A DNA stretch of 64,000 nt, taken from NCBI GenBank assembly GCA_963971225.1, contig OZ020269.1, positions 103,526,067 to 103,590,066 of the forward strand. The letters run 5' to 3'. Under the pieces are notes generated by a model that had not been told where the DNA came from, did no database searches, and saw nothing but the letters and a program-made list of their open reading frames with translations. Below, in pieces: positions 1 through 10,720 of this stretch; position 1 is the first letter of the stretch; every line of letters begins with the position of its first letter. A program made the position numbers and the translations under genes. The DNA comes from Melieria omissa. Taxonomy: Eukaryota > Arthropoda > Insecta > Diptera > Ulidiidae.

Positions 1-849
1 TCGGCCCCGATATTATTATCAGTCATCCTCAGGATAGACGACTTCACCTGGGATTGTAAATAGAACTAGGCAAGTGAAGAGGTGTTGATTTGAGAAGAAC
101 ATCCATGGATGTTGTTGGAAACGTTCTCGTGGCTCCCGTTAAACATAAATACGCTAGTCTCATGAGCTCACGAAACTCCCTGAGCTTACATAATTAAGTG
201 TTATTAAGTAAGCCAGACTTATTGCGTAGATTTACTTAGGATGGAAGAGAGTCTATTATGGCATCACTATCAACAGTAATTGTGAGCACACGTGTGTATG
301 TGGGTGAAGAAATCATATTCTTTTATATATACAACCAAATCAATTTTAGTACCGATATAGATTGATCCTAAAAACCTAGTTTACAACATATCTAAATACA
401 GCAGGTCGCTATTCAATCAATAAGTATGACAGGTAGAAATCTATCCCAGCATTGTTCGTTTAAGCTTCGGTGGAAAAATCGTTTCGACAAAGATTTGGAA
501 TGACAACGATTGATGCGACTCATTAGATATATATGTCATGTTTGTAAAGTGTGACAAAAGGCCGTGACTAATTACGTCACAGGAAACTGTGTTTGTTTGT
601 TAATAAATGTAATGTGTAGAACGAATTTTCGTAATTTACAAATAATAGCACAAGTATTTGTAATCGTGTCGTAATATTGCCGTAAAAATTAGTCATGTTT
701 ATCCCAAACAGACTTGTAAAAATTCGATCATCTATATTTGTATATAGAAACAATTGTGACGTTGCTTTTTTGAGCCAAAATGAGGTAAAAACCCCAGAAC
801 CGATTGAGATGAAATAAGAAAAAAAATTGTTCTATGTGGAGGAATGGTA
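1..849. other. Non-coding, no gene seen
   Basis: AT-rich sequence with stops in all frames and no recognisable protein motif, RNA gene or obvious repeat. It leads into the tandem repeat at 850. Confidence 0.5.
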
Positions 850-1350
850 CATAGGCTATATGAGATTGGCCACGCCCCTTATTACGCCCACTATGGTCAC
901 AAAACTCATCTATGGTATACTTTCGTAAGGCAATATGGGTATCAAACGACTCAGCGTGTCATTGCGGCAAACATAGGCTATGATATAATCGGCCACGCCC
1001 ACTTTCTGCGCCCACTTAAGTAAGAAAGCAAAGCTACTCGACATGTTTGTGAATAAATATTGATATCAAATAACTGTGTTTCATAGGGGTAGACATAGAC
1101 TATATAAGATTGACCACGCCCACACGATACGCCTTCTCGCCACGCCCATTATAATAACAAATTAGCTATGTTAAATTTGTCACAGCAATATGGGTATCAA
1201 ACGATTCAGCGTGGGTATAATATAATCGGCCACGCTCACTTTCCGCGCCCATTAAACTAAAAAAAACAAAGCTACGCCACATGTCTGTAAATTAATATTG
1301 ATATCAAATAACTCTGTTTCATAGGGGTAAACATGGGCTATATAAGATTG
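850..1350. repeat. ~242-bp tandem repeat, two copies plus a partial third
   Basis: The motif CTATATRAGATTGRCCACGCCC recurs near 854 and 1098, with a truncated third start near 1338. Within each unit the same order recurs: a CACGCCC-rich head, 'caatatgggtatcaaacga', 'ataatcggccacgc', 'aaagctac', and 'ttgatatcaaataactctg'. Copies have diverged by scattered substitutions and a small indel. No coding potential is seen. Confidence 0.8.
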
Positions 1351-1510
1351 ATTGTTGATTTAGATGTGTCCTTCGACAGGGAGAGTGCGGTGGGTATTGG
1401 ACGAGGGACATGGCACCCCCCATACAACCAAAATGTAGAATAGCTTCGTAACAATAACTTGGAAAGCTTTGACGTTTCGTATACCATCGCCTCATAGATG
1501 TGTTATTCTA

Positions 1511-2388
1511 CAGGGTTTTCCAACAAGAGGTGTTATTTTGGTATGGATGTTTATTTCATAATAAAGTGGAAGGTATGCCGTTAATAAGGAAAAACAACAT
1601 CAGCCAAATGGCCACCACGACCACGCTTGCAGGACCATATCCTTTTCATGAAATTTTCCATAACCAAATCGCAAAGTGGCTGCCCTATGTCTTCGATAGC
1701 CTCACGAATTCTATCTTTGAGGTCTTGAATCGACGCTGGGCTGTTGGCGTACACCTTATCTTTCACGTGGCCCCAAAGGAAGAAGTCGCAAGGTGTTAAA
1801 TCACAAGATCTCGGTGGCCAATTGTGATCACCTCTTCCACAGATAACACCCAGAGGACCCAATCAGCAAAGACACGACGTTGTTGATGATCGGTCGGCTT
1901 GAGTTCTTGTGTTAACTGAACTTTATAAGCCTTAAGATACAAGTCTTTATGCAAAATACGGTGTAATGACGTTTTTGAAATGCCCAATTCCAAAGAACGA
2001 CGAGGAATCGACAAACCTGGGTTTTCTTCAACACTTTGGGCTACAGCAGCAATATTCTCAGTTCTTCTTGAGCCACATGCACGAGTTTTATTCTTCACAT
2101 CACTAACTTGTCCCAACAGCTCGCATTTTTCTACCAATTTCTGTATTGCGGTCCGACAAGGTGCTTCACGACGACCCAAAAATGCTTTAGTTTTGCGAAC
2201 TGTGACTGCAAGATTTTCACCATTTTTGTAGTGAATTTTAATAATTTCAATGCGTTGTTGAAGCGTGTATCGTTCCATTTTTAGTAATGGCGTAGTTTTT
2301 ACTTGTCAAATGTCAAAGAATAAAAGCTTCAAAAGTGACAGCTACCGAAATAACGGGTGATTCAAAATAACACCTCTTGTTGGAGCAT
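1511..2388 (-). mobile_element. Internally deleted Tc/mariner-type transposon (DUF4817 group)
   Basis: Terminal inverted repeats share the block CCAACAAGAGGTGTTATTTT (left from 1520, right mirrored up to 2383). TA dinucleotides flank both ends (1509-1510 and 2389-2390), as expected for Tc1/mariner insertion. The outermost bases of the two ends differ, so the ends have decayed. At 878 bp the copy is clearly shorter than an autonomous element. The transposase N-terminus and C-terminus survive but the middle is gone. The right end lies only ~145 bp beyond the stop codon of the OBP-like gene. Confidence 0.8.
1581..2278 (-). pseudogene. Broken Tc/mariner transposase (HTH part plus last catalytic motif)
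   Basis: The first open segment (2278 down to 1796) begins MERYTLQQRIEIIKIHYKNG and continues through a helix-turn-helix region ('GISKTSLHRILHKDL', 'HQQRRVFADW'). This is the DUF4817 N-terminal organisation common in insect Tc/mariner-like proteins. The second segment (from 1862 down) is in another frame and contains PPRSCDLTPCDFFLWGHVKD, the block that carries the last catalytic Asp. The region that should hold the first two catalytic Asp residues is absent. The junction is an internal deletion with a frame change, so no active enzyme can be made. The family call rests on motif recognition. Confidence 0.8.
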
Positions 2389-2413
2389 TAGAGTTTTGTA
2401 TGAAAACACTTAA

Positions 2414-2419
2414 TTTATT
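2414..2419 (-). terminator. Possible polyadenylation signal of the OBP-like gene
   Basis: TTTATT on the plus strand reads AATAAA on the minus strand, ~110 bases beyond the stop codon at 2530. If used, the transcript would run through the transposon end at 2363-2388. In AT-rich DNA this hexamer is weak evidence. Confidence 0.3.
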
Positions 2420-2529
2420 GGGTTAATTGACTTTACATGTGCGTGCAAGACTGCGGGGCCGTGCTAGTATATAACAAGTACATATGTTGAATATGTTATA
2501 TGTTATTATTATTAGTACTGATATCCTGA

Positions 2530-3166
2530 TCATTGTTTGTACAGAAACTCTATTAAAATTAAAGCCGCCGTCTCGCCATCGTCCCTGCCCTTGGTTCTGG
2601 CTATTATTTCCTGTAATTTAAGAATCCGTTCGGGAGTCAGCTCGCTTCTTGCTTCCTCAACCAGCCCGTTCACGCTGAACTTGCCGTCGGCGTATAACCC
2701 AATCGCCTTAGAAAGACACAAACAACCCTGCTTTGCAATATCATTAGGACGACCATCTTCGTCGTCCCTGAATTCTAATATCGAAAACTTTGCATTGCAT
2801 TCTTCAATCTGAAAATACAAATACAAAGACATCGTACCGAAGAAACTTAATCTCAGAATCAATAAAAATGAGTAAATTATAGTAGATCAAAATCAATACT
2901 ACCATTGTCAAACGCTGAGGGAAGGTTTTAAGTAGTTGTGTAACATTGAAAAAAATTAGCTAAACGAAATTTCGATGTGTCACAAGACAAAATACCATCA
3001 AAGGTGTATAGGTGTATATATAGTTTAGGATGACATTCTGGAGACATGATTACGATAAATTCGTTAAAACGGATCTACTTACTTTTTTCTCCATATCGCT
3101 TTTTTCTCCATCCGCGAGTGAAGCGCCAAGTAGCGACAGAAACACAAAGACTAAAACTGCTTTCAT
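2530..3166 (-). CDS. Small secreted protein, divergent odorant-binding-protein-like, two exons
   Basis: Exon 1 is 3166-3083 (28 codons) and exon 2 is 2808-2530 (92 codons plus TGA). The intron (3082-2809, 274 bp, phase 0) has a perfect GTAAGT donor and a pyrimidine-rich tract ending in TTTTCAG. The product is 120 aa. Residues 1-18 (MKAVLVFVFLSLLGASLA) form a typical signal peptide, cut before Asp19. The part with Cys59, the Gly65 turn and 'YADGKF', and the C-terminal 'TKGRDDGETA' block resemble the insect OBP56-type fold, in which small extracellular proteins carry hydrophobic ligands. Classical OBPs have six cysteines. Here I see only Cys32, Cys57 and Cys59. By my manual alignment the C4, C5 and C6 positions are Ile, Gly and Glu, and the second cysteine is displaced. 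It could be a derived minus-cysteine OBP, a non-olfactory secreted protein of that fold, or a gene starting to decay. A TATA box lies upstream, and the reading frame and splice sites are intact. Confidence 0.65.
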
Positions 3167-3250
3167 GGCGCTGCAAGAGTTGCGATGTGGTGAGTGACGT
3201 CGATGGCGGCAACTTTCGATGAAAGTGTTCAATGCTTCAAGCAACATTGG

Positions 3251-3259
3251 CCTTTTATA
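3251..3259 (-). promoter_or_regulatory. TATA box of the OBP-like gene
   Basis: Minus-strand TATAAAAGG, ~85 bases upstream of the ATG at 3166. Initiation about 30 bases downstream (near 3225-3230) would give a 5' leader of roughly 60 bases. Position and strand fit the two-exon model. Confidence 0.6.
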
Positions 3260-3639
3260 AGTTCTTTCGCTGTCCGCCTATCATCGAAAATTTGTTACAC
3301 TCAAAATGAGATTACTGACACCAGGCAACAGCCATGACTACAACACCAGTGGCGCACGCAGGATGTCATTTTGAGTGGGGCTCCGCACACCACTATCGAG
3401 CGCAATGCCATTTGAAACCACTCTTGTCGCTCATAATGTTTGCCAAAGATATATATTTAGGAGGACTTGAATCCCCAGACACCCCTGAGCGCCCCATGTA
3501 CAACACATTGTTGTCACCGATGTAAACGTTCGAAAAGACTCATGAGAGTAGAGAATCAAATCGATCGTCACCATATCTTAATATCGGGTGATTTTTTAAG
3601 AGCCTATGGATTTGAATTAAAAAAAAACATAAAATTTAG

Positions 3640-3703
3640 AGAAATGTATGAAAGATTTTTTTTAGATTTAGGAGAAAGGCATTCCAGGTATCTGGCAACA
3701 CTG
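3640..3703 (+). mobile_element. 3' end fragment of a hAT-type MITE
   Basis: Contains 'tttagatttaggagaaag' followed by the terminal block GGTATCTGGCAACACTG, the same right end as the complete copies at 21810-22260 and 50524-50997. The left end is missing and the tRNA-derived SINE relic starts immediately beyond it. Confidence 0.65.
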
Positions 3704-3780
3704 CAGCACCCCAGCTAGGATTCAAACCTAGGGCCTCTGGTGTGATTAGTCAGCGCGCTACTCGCTGGACCATCAAAGCC
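3704..3780 (-). repeat. tRNA-derived SINE head (relic)
   Basis: On the minus strand there is an A-box-like stretch (GGTCCAGCGAGTAGCGCG) and a B box GGTTTGAATCC inside a perfect 5-bp T-stem (CTAGG/CCTAG). The head resembles the tRNA part of the SINE at 5499. No proper acceptor stem or terminator is seen, so it is a SINE relic rather than a working tRNA. Confidence 0.55.
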
Positions 3781-5498
3781 GACAATCGAATCTAATACTA
3801 CTACTTCTTTCATTCTAATCGAATCGAATTCAATCTAATAGTCTCTGAATGTGATTACATCTTAGGTAACCAGATGCTAAATGGGCGTTTCATTTGGATA
3901 TTTGGAAAAAATATCTACACAACAATAAAATAAAATAACTTAGTTTTTTCATTTAAAAAGTGGACATGGTACATATTTATTACGTTTCCTTAATTTTCTT
4001 CTTATTTGAAGGCTCTGAACTTTGGTCAAATGTCGATATGAATTGACATTTTTCATGCTTAACAACTTAAAAAAATATTCTTTTATAAAAAACAGCAAAA
4101 AGTACATCTCCGAGTACGATTTCAATGAAACAGTGTGGTTGAATACCAAATCTCAGCAAACCTCTGAATACTAAACATCTCAACCTAACCTTACCCAACC
4201 TAATTCGAATTTCCCATAAAGAAAACACCTCTATCACTTTCTGTACACTTTCTCTACACTCGAAATTTATTACACTGCTCGCAGAATCATTTCAAATCAG
4301 AGCGCAATAAAAATCGTGTTCCCCTTGTTATGAAAATTGAATAGAAAATATCTCACCGCCTCGACACATTACGCATTCATACATCATGCTTAATTATTTT
4401 CGTAACTTAAGTGAATGCGACGAATTTATTTGGCAGCATGCGCGCCCACAATTCATATACATTTGCCACACCCAGTTTTCGATGGGAAATGAAATTTGGC
4501 AAAACACAAATACATTTTTTTCATACACTCCAGCATCGTAAATCACACACACAATAAACATATCGGCCGAGTGTGCTGCCACATTTATACAAATTACTGC
4601 ATACAATACATACATACATTACACTCTGTATAATTGTATTTACATACAAATACCTTTATGTATTTACATGTACATATGTATATTTTCACACGTGTGAATT
4701 GTTACATATTCCCAAAACAACCCCAATTTTTCGTACAGTTCTTTTGGCAAAAAGGATATTTAGTCATGGTGTGCTTTCCCTCGTACGTTCGCTCCATGTC
4801 CATGTCAGCTGAAGCGTGTGGAAGCAATTTGTAGGTGTGACTAATTCAATTACGCCCAATTGTGTATGCTTCGGCAATCATTGTACAATATTTGACATTT
4901 TTCTCTGCTGTGATTCGAACATTTTCATGCAGTTTTCCCGTTCGCTTTGGCGCTTTTCTCTCTTTCGAAACGAATTGAAATTTTCGTTCGCTTTCGTTTC
5001 GTATGCGTTGTTTTGTTGTTATTGACATTTGTTGTTGTTGGTGTTGTTGTTGCTTTAATTGTTTTGTCGAGAAAAGTGTTTTTTTGCGCGACGTCATGGC
5101 TGAAAATTAAAATTGACGGTGTTTTATTTAAATGTTTGGCATTTTTCGTCGAAAGGTTGTGTGAGAAATGAATACAAAATGACTGGTGTGCCAGTAGGAA
5201 AGTTTGTGCGTTAATAAAAGTAAAGTGGGATTTGAAAAATAGGTATTGGGATTGGAAGGTTAGGTCAGGTAGGGAAGGGTGTGTGCGACCCAGAGGCCGC
5301 ACACTTCCACTTCCTTCCACTTGCACTCGTGGCTGATTGTGAATCCCTTGTTGAAAGGTTCTGGCGCTACCCACTGGCTCTCAGTTCGGAGCAAACCAAT
5401 TCGACCTCTTCATGAAGGAGAGTAGATTCGAAATTTCAACTATTGCCGCGCAAGCCAAGTCTGCCAGGAACCTTGATCCCAGAGTACGGAGACGGTCG
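3781..5498. other. Non-coding spacer with low-complexity runs
   Basis: AT-rich. It contains CATACATACATT-type runs (4600-4690), a 'cctaaccttacccaacctaa' stretch (4180-4200), a GTTGTTGTTG run (5025-5055) and a GGTTAGGTCAGGTAGG stretch near 5260. No supported gene. Confidence 0.5.
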
Positions 5499-5745
5499 GC
5501 CTCGATAGCTCAGCGGGTAGCGCGCTGGCTCATACCGAGCGCCCCAGGTTCGATTCCTGGCTTGGGCTGGAAAAAACACTCAATTACTTCTATCGCTATC
5601 CCCACGAATGGAATGAGAATTACAAGAATCACACAAGTGCGCTCTTGGCAGGCAATGGCAACCTCCAAGTGTGAACGAAAAAACTGCCAATTGCCGTTCG
5701 GATTCGGAATTACACTGTAGGTCCCCTCTCCTCCCTTTCCCCATC
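5499..5745 (+). repeat. tRNA-derived SINE
   Basis: The head (5499-5567) has A box TAGCTCAGCGGGTAG, B box GGTTCGATTCC (5547-5557) and a perfect T-arm (CCAGG/CCTGG), starting GCCTCGA as elongator tRNA-Met genes do. The acceptor stem is only partly paired, the anticodon stem has a mismatch and no T-run terminator follows. The body ends with 'gccgttcgga..cgg' and 'actgtaggtccc' (5692-5725), a block shared with the SINE at 54547. This marks both as one pol III-type family with different heads. Confidence 0.7.
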
Positions 5746-5817
5746 CTTTCGAAATGTGTGTTGTATCACATGTTGGAAAAAACAGTGTTGCATACACATT
5801 TCAAACGGGTGGAATTT

Positions 5818-5893
5818 GTGATATCACAACGGGCCCATAGGCCTAAGTGTGTCTCATACAGAGGCAGCCACTTAACCAACCAACCAACGGAAA
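5818..5893 (+). mobile_element. 5'-truncated LINE: 3' end only, AACC tail
   Basis: 'gatatcacaacgggcc', then 'ggcctaagtg', then 'gccacttaaccaaccaacc' matches in order the 3' ends of the LINEs at 31306 (minus) and 32770 (plus). It abuts a LINE of opposite orientation at 5894. Confidence 0.65.
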
Positions 5894-7040
5894 CGGCGTT
5901 CCTGCAGAGCCGGGCAGTGGCACAGGTAGTGTTGGATCGTTTCCACTTCTTTTTCATCTCCACAGCTTCTGCAGACATCACTGGACGAGAGGCACCATTT
6001 GAGAAGCATGGATCCAATGGCGCAGTGTACAGAAATGACTCCAACAAGCTGCCTAATGGAGTTTCGACTCAGGGACAGTACATATCGTGTTTTCCTCGTA
6101 GAAAGGGAAGGCCATATTGCCCGGCAGGTACTGCAATCAGTTCTGCTCCGCTATGAGGACTCGATGTAAGTTTCGCTCAACCTGTCAATATGCATATACA
6201 GGGCAGATATTGGAGGGAGCACAAAGTTATCCACATCGGTGAGAGACAAGAGCGATCCCCATTCATGCCATCTCGTCTGCTGCCTCGTTTCCTGCCACTC
6301 TAGAGTGGCCCGAAACCCAGCAGAGAGTGACTCTATGATGTCCGATGCCGCGAAGTGCAGTGCGATAACTCTGCACTACCTTTGATTTCACAGTGTCTGA
6401 TTCCAGCGCTTTAAGGGCTGCCTGCCTATCCACACACATTGTGATATCCGTGGGTAATAATCCTTTTTTGGGGATTAGTTAAGCAGCTTTTCAGATTGCA
6501 AATATCTCCGCCTAAAAGAGGTCCGGTAGTCTGAAAGACCGTTGTGCCCCTAGTACATCTGAGTGGAGACCAGCTCCAGTACCTTCCTATTTCTTAGAAC
6601 CGTCTGTGAAGATGGTAATGGAGGCGTCTCTTGTCACACTTGCAAGTCCCCATTCTTCCCTTGAAGGAAAGGAGGTAAGTGCGCGCGTATCAAAATCCAG
6701 ATGTGGAATCAGATAGTCCGTGCAGAAATCTAATTGATGTTCTGTACCTGACCTCGTAAATGACCTTAGAATCCCCGAGTGTCCATAAGCGTGCTCTTTC
6801 CACAGGTTGGCCTCTCTCAGCCTGAGAGCGCCTTTTGCGGCACAGCACTTAATGAAGTGCTCTATTGTGTGGAGATGTAGAATCATCTCTAGGCCCATCC
6901 GGGGGGAGCTTTTGACGGTTCCTGCTGGTCCCATAGTCATCAGTCTCTGCAACTTTATCAGTTGCGTCGACAGGGACCTGGTGTCCCTGGTGCCGAATAA
7001 TCGCTGCATACATCCAGTGGACAATGTTCGGTCGCAATCC
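5894..7040 (-). mobile_element. Non-LTR retrotransposon fragment (end of RT, RNase H, CCHC tail)
   Basis: Minus-strand reading shows, in order: an RT-thumb region ('RPNIVHWMYAAII' near 7035, 'LQRLMTMGPAGTVKSSPRMG'); an RNase H domain starting at 'ITIFTDGSKK' (~6590), with the later acidic sites in 'AEIFAI' and 'VDRQAALKAL' and a 'WVSGHSRVAGNEAADEMA' motif (~6260-6300); and a C-terminal zinc-type motif 'CRSCGDEKE...HYLCHCPAL' (~5900-5980). This order fits RNase H-bearing insect LINEs (LOA/I-like). Several frameshifts and stops break it, and the 5' part of ORF2 and all of ORF1 are absent. Confidence 0.8.
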
Positions 7041-7099
7041 TCACTTTTTCCCGAAGGCCTTTTGAGAAATGTAGAAGAAAAGGGATTGGAAAAAATAGA

Positions 7100-7560
7100 T
7101 TAAATTGAGTTAACAAGATTGACCCTAAACTCCTTTTTGTTGGATACTAAATAGAGCTATTTTCAAGAGTCGCAAAAACCGAAGTGTTTTAACTGGTGAG
7201 ATGAGAACAAAAAAGCATGTCAGGTCCTCTTTTAGAACTAAAAAACTGTAGTGTGTAGATTCGATGGAGAAGCAAAGAAATCTATAGACTTTATATGTTT
7301 TTTTAGTTGAAGTGAAGGAAGCCACTAAACAGCGGTGAAGAGATCCAATTGACCACATTGATCATCCTTTAAAAAGTTCACCACTAAAAGAGAAAACTTT
7401 GACTGGGTTTTGTTTGGAACAAGAACAAGAAAACTGTCTGTAGATTGGTTAGGGAAGCAGAGAAATCTGCATAGCAGTCCTTTCATTATGGTCCCTTTTC
7501 CTACTGGGTCCCAAAACAGATTCTGTGTGGTTGTAAGCATACACGGTTTTCCTTTGAGTG
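7100..7560. repeat. Diverged local duplication (~185-bp spacing)
   Basis: 'gaactaaaaaactgtagtg...agattcgatggagaagcaaagaaatctatag' (~7235-7290) is echoed by 'gaacaagaaaactgtctgtagattgg...gaagcagagaaatctgcatag' (~7423-7475). No coding support. Confidence 0.45.
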
Positions 7561-9331
7561 TTCAAATCTCGCTTTTACAGTTTGTAATTAAATAAAAGAT
7601 TTCCCATTGCAGTGTGAGAAAAGGGATTTTCTTCAGTCATTTTAATTACATTTGCCAAATTGTAAACGTGATGGTGACATTTGAAAATTTGAAGCCATTC
7701 TCTGATCGAAATTGAAATTCACCAAATCGAAAATCTTTCAAAAGAACAAAACTGAACCCTTGATTTATTCCATAATTATTTTCTCAGTTCGTCGAATGCC
7801 AAACAGCCAATGACGTCTGTCGCAAATGTCAAGTCACAAAGATCACTTGGCATACAATTCTTGGGCGAACCACAAGCAGTGGCTTAATTTAACAATGAAA
7901 ATTAAACAGCACTTAGTCTCTCTGAAGAATGTCCATGAATTTGAAGAAATCAAAATCGTGATTGGCACGTAGCGCAGTGGCACGCCAGCAGCGCCCAACC
8001 TGACAGCGTCTCTTACTGACAGCGAGATTTCCATCAATTAAGCAGACAGCCGAACAGTTTCTAAATCACAATTATGTAAATTTTTCCCAAGAAACGATGG
8101 AAATCAGCGCAACGAAACCTAACGAAAACAAAAACAATATCCAAATCAATACTTCAATCAAAGTCACAAAGCAATCGCAACGCTGGGTCTGCGGAACCCA
8201 GGCTGCGCAACCGAACCCATCGAACTGCATTCAATTGCGCTGAGCTATGGTTGAGTCTCGAATAAGAAAAGCAAAAAGTATTGCAGCTTATTAGATGCAA
8301 AAATCCCAGAGCGAGTGCAGAATGGCGCATGATAAACAACAACAATAACAACAATAAAAATGAGAACAACATCAAAAAGCATCAAGTGTGGCGAAAAAGG
8401 AGCATTTGTAAGAAGCGCACAATTCCAGGAAATCGAGTGCAGCGCGCAAAGGAAGCGTGGAAAACGTGGCCACGGCCACATCACGCCCAAAGCAAACAAA
8501 AGTGTCCAAAATGTCAAAAAGCCAACAACGAACGCCAGCACAGCGCCCAAACAGCGGGGAAGCCAGGCAACGAGCGAGAATGATCGCCGCCAGATAGCCG
8601 ATCAGGCCAATATCGCAGCACACACAAAAACACACTAACACAAACATACAAAAATGCATTTAGACATTCAGACATACTTAGAGATTCAGATTCATAGAGG
8701 CTGCACACCCACGGAAGCGACTGCACACCCCAACGTCAGCCGGCGGCAACATTCTGCACCAATATCACAAAAGACAACAGAACAAAAAACAATAACAACA
8801 ATGCACACAAAAGTGAGAGAGGAAAAAGTGAACTTGCTGCAGCTGAAATAATCTTTCAATTCCAATCAGTTGACTCTGGCTTATTTCACTGTCCGATGCT
8901 GCCTGAATTCAATTGAATTTCAATACGGCCACTCGCGCCGTGGGTATTTATTTTGTTCTGTATGTATGTGTGTGTGTGTGTGTGTGTGCATATATTACTA
9001 TGGTGCTTTGTTGATGCTTTCTGAGTGATGACCTTAGGAAATCACGTGCACCAGCTGTTGCGTTGCAGCGTCAGTTCAAGATCATCGACATGATCATCAT
9101 GATTCGTCGACAGCATCTTGATGCCACTGCCAGGCAACGATGACGATGATGATTCCTACTTACTTGCCTCGCTTGCATACATCTGTGTATCTGCGACTGT
9201 TTGTGATTTTGCTTTTGTTTTCATTGCGAAATCGTTGACCTCAGAAGAGCCAATAATAGTCGATGAATTGATTTTTGTATGGCAAATAGTTGAACAGAAC
9301 TTTGTGGCATCCTGTCTGGAAAGGATGCCAC
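7561..9331. other. Non-coding spacer
   Basis: Contains CAA-rich runs near 8336-8370 and 8785-8800 and a TG microsatellite at 8967-8988. Overlapping frames on both strands at 8150-8720 are low-complexity and show no known domain. No supported gene. Confidence 0.5.
8967..8988. repeat. (TG)n microsatellite
   Basis: Eleven uninterrupted TG units. Confidence 0.9.
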
Positions 9332-10720
9332 AGTCTTAGTCTTAGTCTTAGTCTTAGTCTTAGTCTTAGTCTTAGTCTTAGTCTTAGTCTTAGTCTTAGT
9401 CTTAGTCTTAGTCTTAGTCTTAGTCTTAGTCTTAGTCTTAGTCTTAGTCTTAGTCTTAGTCTTAGTCTTAGTCTTAGTCTTAGTCTTAGTCTTAGTCTTA
9501 GTCTTAGTCTTAGTCTTAGTCTTAGTCTTAGTCTTAGTCTTAGTCTTAGTCTTAGTCTTAGTCTTAGTCTTAGTCTTAGTCTTAGTCTTAGTCTTAGTCT
9601 TAGTCTTAGTCTTAGTCTTAGTCTTAGTCTTAGTCTTAGTCTTAGTCTTAGTCTTAGTCTTAGTCTTAGTCTTAGTCTTAGTCTTAGTGTTAGTCTTAGT
9701 CTTAGTCTTAGTCTTAGTCTTAGTCTTAGTCTTAGTCTTAGTCTTAGTCTTAGTCGTAGTCTTAGTCTTAGTCTTAGTCTTAGTCTTAGTCTTAGTCTTA
9801 GTCTTAGTCTTAGTCTTAGTCTTAGTCTTAGTCTTAGTCTTAGTCTTAGTCTTAGTCTTAGTCTTAGTCTTAGTCTTAGTCTTAGTCTTAGTCTTAGTCT
9901 TAGTCTTAGTCTTAGTCTTAGTCTTAGTCTTAGTCTTAGTCTTAGTCTTAGTCTTAGTCTTAGTCTTAGTCTTAGTCTTAGTCTTAGTCTTAGTCTTAGT
10001 CTTAAGTCTTAAGTCTTAGTCTTAGTCTTAGTCTTAGTCTTAGTCTTAGTCTTAGTCTTAGTCTTAGTCTTAGTCTTAGTCTTAGTCTTAGTCTTAGTCT
10101 TAGTCTTAGTCTTAGTCTTAGTCTTAGTCTTAGTCTTAGTCTTAGTCTTAGTCTTAGTCTTAGTCTTAGTCTTAGTCTTAGTCTTAGTCTTAGTCTTAGT
10201 CTTAGTCTTAGTCTTAGTCTTAGTCTTAGTCTTAGTCTTAGTCTTAGTCTTAGTCTTAGTCTTAGTCTTAGTCTTAGTCTTAGTCTTAGTCTTAGTCTTA
10301 GTCTTAGTCTTAGTCTTAGTCTTAGTCTTAGTCTTAGTCTTAGTCTTAGTCTTAGTCTTAGTCTTAGTCTTAGTCTTAGTCTTAGTCTTAGTCTTAGTCT
10401 TAGTCTTAGTCTTAGTCTTAGTCTTAGTCTTAGTCTTAGTCTTAGTCTAAGTCTTAGTCTTAGTCTTAGTCTTAGTCTTAGTCTTAGTCTTAGTCTTAGT
10501 CTTAGTCTTAGTCTTAGTCTTAGTCTTAGTCTTAGTCTTAGTCTTAGTCTTAGTCTTAGTCTTAGTCTTAGTCTTAGTCTTAGTCTTAGTCTTAGTCTTA
10601 GTCTTAGTCTTAGTCTTAGTCTTAGTCTTAGTCTTAGTCTTAGTCTTAGTCTTAGTCTTAGTCTTAGTCTTAGTCTTAGTCTTAGTCTTAGTCTTAGTCT
10701 TAGTCTTAGTCTTAGTCTTA
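9332..10720. repeat. (CTTAGT)n hexanucleotide array, 1.39 kb, ~231 units
   Basis: Nearly pure array. Interruptions are few: C to G at 9689, T to G at 9756, an extra A in each of two adjacent units around 10005-10012 (CTTAAGTCTTAAGT), and T to A near 10449. The long Ser-Leu, Leu-Val and Arg-Leu reading frames here are artefacts, because some frames of the hexamer contain no stop. Confidence 0.98.

Noticed and set aside
5499..5567. Functional tRNA-Met gene
   Set aside because: Anticodon stem mismatch, poor acceptor stem, no T-run terminator, and it is attached to a SINE body shared with 54547.
5510..5797. 95-aa minus-strand protein with CCCH-like residues
   Set aside because: It is antisense to the SINE, including its tRNA-like head.
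9332..10720. Interstitial telomere repeat
   Set aside because: The insect telomere unit is TTAGG; this is TTAGTC, and higher flies have lost TTAGG telomeres.
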